Origin: an uncultured Oscillospiraceae bacterium
GTDB lineage: Bacteria; Bacillota; Clostridia; Oscillospirales; Oscillospiraceae
Reading direction: 5' to 3'
DNA: 13,355 nt
Assembly: GCA_910584835.1 (NCBI GenBank)
Contig: CAJUEG010000042.1
Span: forward strand, 1 to 13,355
Of this stretch, positions 12,380 to 13,355 are shown one piece after another. How positions within the stretch are numbered: position 1 is the stretch's first letter; each line of letters begins with the position of its first letter. The position numbers and the translations under genes are program-made. A model generated the notes under the pieces. It was given only the letters and a program-made list of their open reading frames with translations, searched no databases and had not been told where the DNA came from.

Positions 12380-12413
12380 CCGCGCCAAAGACGCCGGTGG
12401 GGAGGGAAAAGCC

Positions 12414-12935
12414 GTGGGCGAGCTGGAGGAAAAGCTGGAAAATATCCTGGGCAATCCCCAGGCCATGGCCCAGATCATGTCCCTGGCCCAGTCGCTGAAT
12501 CTGGGCGGACCGGGACAGGCGGCCCAGGAGCAGGGGCAGAACCCGTCCCAGCCCCCCTCCCAGGGTGCGCAGTCCGGGCAAAGCGGGGCGGCCCCGGTCC
12601 CCTCCCAGGACGCGCAGTCCGGGGAAAGCGAAGCGGCCCCTGCCCCCTCTTCCCCTCCCGCCTCCTCCGGCGGCGGAGGCCAGGGGCTGGGGGGGCTGCT
12701 GGGTGCGCTGGGGGGCTTGGACAGCAGCACGCTGTCCGCAGCCGCCGGCCTGATCGGCCAGCTTGCCGACGGCGGGGACGACAGGCGGACCGCCCTGCTC
12801 TCCGCCCTGCGCCCCTACGTGCGGGAGGAGCGGTACGCCAAGCTGGACAAGGCAATTCAGATTGCCAAGCTGTCCCGGCTGATCCGTTCCGCGCTGGAGC
12901 TGTTCCGCGCCCGCAAGGAGGACGGCCATGTATAA
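12414..12935 (+). CDS. Protein with disordered Ser/Pro/Gln linker and helical C domain, function unknown
   Basis: A 173-residue soluble protein. The start is GTG, supported by GGAGGG 6-8 bases upstream; no ATG would keep the N-terminal helix. Residues 1-30 form a helix with NPQAMAQIMSLAQSLNL, like the DP-type segments of the neighbour. Residues about 33-85 are a disordered linker rich in Pro, Ser, Gln and Ala, built on a 15-residue repeat. Residues about 87-170 are helical: GLGGLLGALGGLDSSTLSAA, then DRRTALLSALRPYVREERYAKLDKAIQIAKLSRLIRSAL. That last pattern occurs in hypothetical proteins of Clostridia as far as I recall, with no function given. The end overlaps the next gene by 8 bases, so the two are probably translated together. 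Confidence 0.8.
   Translation: MGELEEKLENILGNPQAMAQIMSLAQSLNLGGPGQAAQEQGQNPSQPPSQGAQSGQSGAAPVPSQDAQSGESEAAPAPSSPPASSGGGGQGLGGLLGALGGLDSSTLSAAAGLIGQLADGGDDRRTALLSALRPYVREERYAKLDKAIQIAKLSRLIRSALELFRARKEDGHV
12557..12646 (+). repeat. Two 45-bp tandem repeats in frame
   Basis: Units 12557-12601 and 12602-12646 are in-frame copies that share CTCCCAGG and GCGCAGTCCGGG and encode a 15-residue repeat of the SQxAQSGxSxAAPxP type. A third, decayed unit may begin at 12647. They form part of the disordered linker of the gene at 12414 and could vary in number between strains. Confidence 0.8.
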
Positions 12936-13314
12936 CCACTATTTAGACGATTTGGGCGGCGGCAGCTTTGTCCAGCTGGACCCGGAGCCCCATCAGGGCG
13001 CGTCCGCCCAACCCCGCCAGCCCCAGCGCCCCGGCCCGGCCCAGCCCAATCACCCCGGCTCCAACGGCTGGAACCGCCCCCCGGAGCCCTTCCGCTCCAA
13101 AAACGACCTGCTGAAGGAGGTGACGGGGGGGCTTGGCCAGCTGCTGGAAGGGGTGAAAAAGCACTTCTCCCTGGAACATTTTGACACGGGGGATATTCTG
13201 CTGGTGCTCATCATCCTGTTCCTCTACCTGGAGGATGGGGATAATCTGGAGCTGGTCATCACCCTGGGGCTTTTGCTGCTGCTGGGCCTGGAAGACGACG
13301 AAGCGCGAGGATAG
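12928..13314 (+). CDS. Small protein with C-terminal hydrophobic hairpin, function unknown
   Basis: A 128-residue protein without a signal peptide. Residues 1-58 are polar and rich in Pro, Gln and Asn, hence probably disordered. An amphipathic helix covers 58-80 (NDLLKEVTGGLGQLLEGVKK). The end has two hydrophobic stretches, DILLVLIILFLYL (89-101) and LELVITLGLLLLLGL (107-121), split and flanked by acidic residues. Each is only 12-15 residues, shorter than a normal membrane helix, so a re-entrant or peripheral hairpin is more likely than two spanning helices. The start follows AAGGAGG inside the end of the preceding gene and overlaps it by 8 bases. I recognise the acidic/hydrophobic tail as a pattern seen in small Clostridia proteins but know no function. 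Bases 13315-13355 hold no gene I can support. Confidence 0.8.
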   Translation: MYNHYLDDLGGGSFVQLDPEPHQGASAQPRQPQRPGPAQPNHPGSNGWNRPPEPFRSKNDLLKEVTGGLGQLLEGVKKHFSLEHFDTGDILLVLIILFLYLEDGDNLELVITLGLLLLLGLEDDEARG

Positions 13315-13355
13315 GCGCATAGGCGAGCTTGGACCGAAGCGAGGCCGGGCGCAGG

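Overview
The window looks like the chromosome of a GC-rich, low-branching Firmicute of the gut Oscillospiraceae type (relatives of Flavonifractor, Lawsonibacter or Oscillibacter). This is inferred from strong G/C third positions together with Gram-positive features: purine-rich Shine-Dalgarno sites, lipobox and YerB-type lipoproteins, DUF378, TSCPD, zinc-ribbon/DUF4234 and SleB-type cell wall hydrolases with copper-amine-oxidase-like N domains. I see no rRNA, tRNA, IS element, phage gene or CRISPR array, so this is mostly ordinary chromosome with several interesting regulatory regions.

Layout. (1) 2-4128, plus strand: the end of a binding-protein gene, an ABC ATPase, a fused two-domain permease and a YihX-like HAD phosphatase. 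The last three overlap by 7 and 4 bases, and a clean terminator follows. The transporter belongs to the group annotated as ferric iron or 2-aminoethylphosphonate. The coupled sugar-phosphate-type phosphatase makes a phosphorylated compound a better guess. (2) 4175-4463: non-coding, with three 33-bp tandem units that each keep a palindrome, then an extended -10 promoter. (3) 4464-6077, plus strand: a DUF2752 membrane protein and a zinc-ribbon/DUF4234 membrane protein, followed by two terminators. (4) 6193-8288, minus strand: two paralogous secreted cell wall hydrolases, each with its own promoter. In both promoters the -10 hexamer lies inside direct repeats of TGTAAC with an exact 11-bp period, which match the WalR (YycF) box. 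(5) 8446-9906, minus strand: a three-gene operon of a degenerate homocysteine-methyltransferase-like barrel protein, a zincin-like metallopeptidase and a TSCPD protein, with a structured leader of about 105 nt. (6) 10137-11566, plus strand: a YerB/DUF3048 lipoprotein and a DUF378 membrane protein. (7) 11604-12062, minus strand: a YfcE-type phosphodiesterase whose stop codon sits in the terminator shared with DUF378. (8) 12119-13314, plus strand: three closely packed small genes I cannot assign. They encode a helical protein with DP motifs, a protein with a disordered linker, and a protein with a short hydrophobic hairpin.

Best leads: the WalR-type operator shared by the two hydrolases; the transporter plus YihX-like phosphatase; the unassigned three-gene cluster at the right end; the structured leader before the methyltransferase-like gene; and the 33-bp palindrome repeats.
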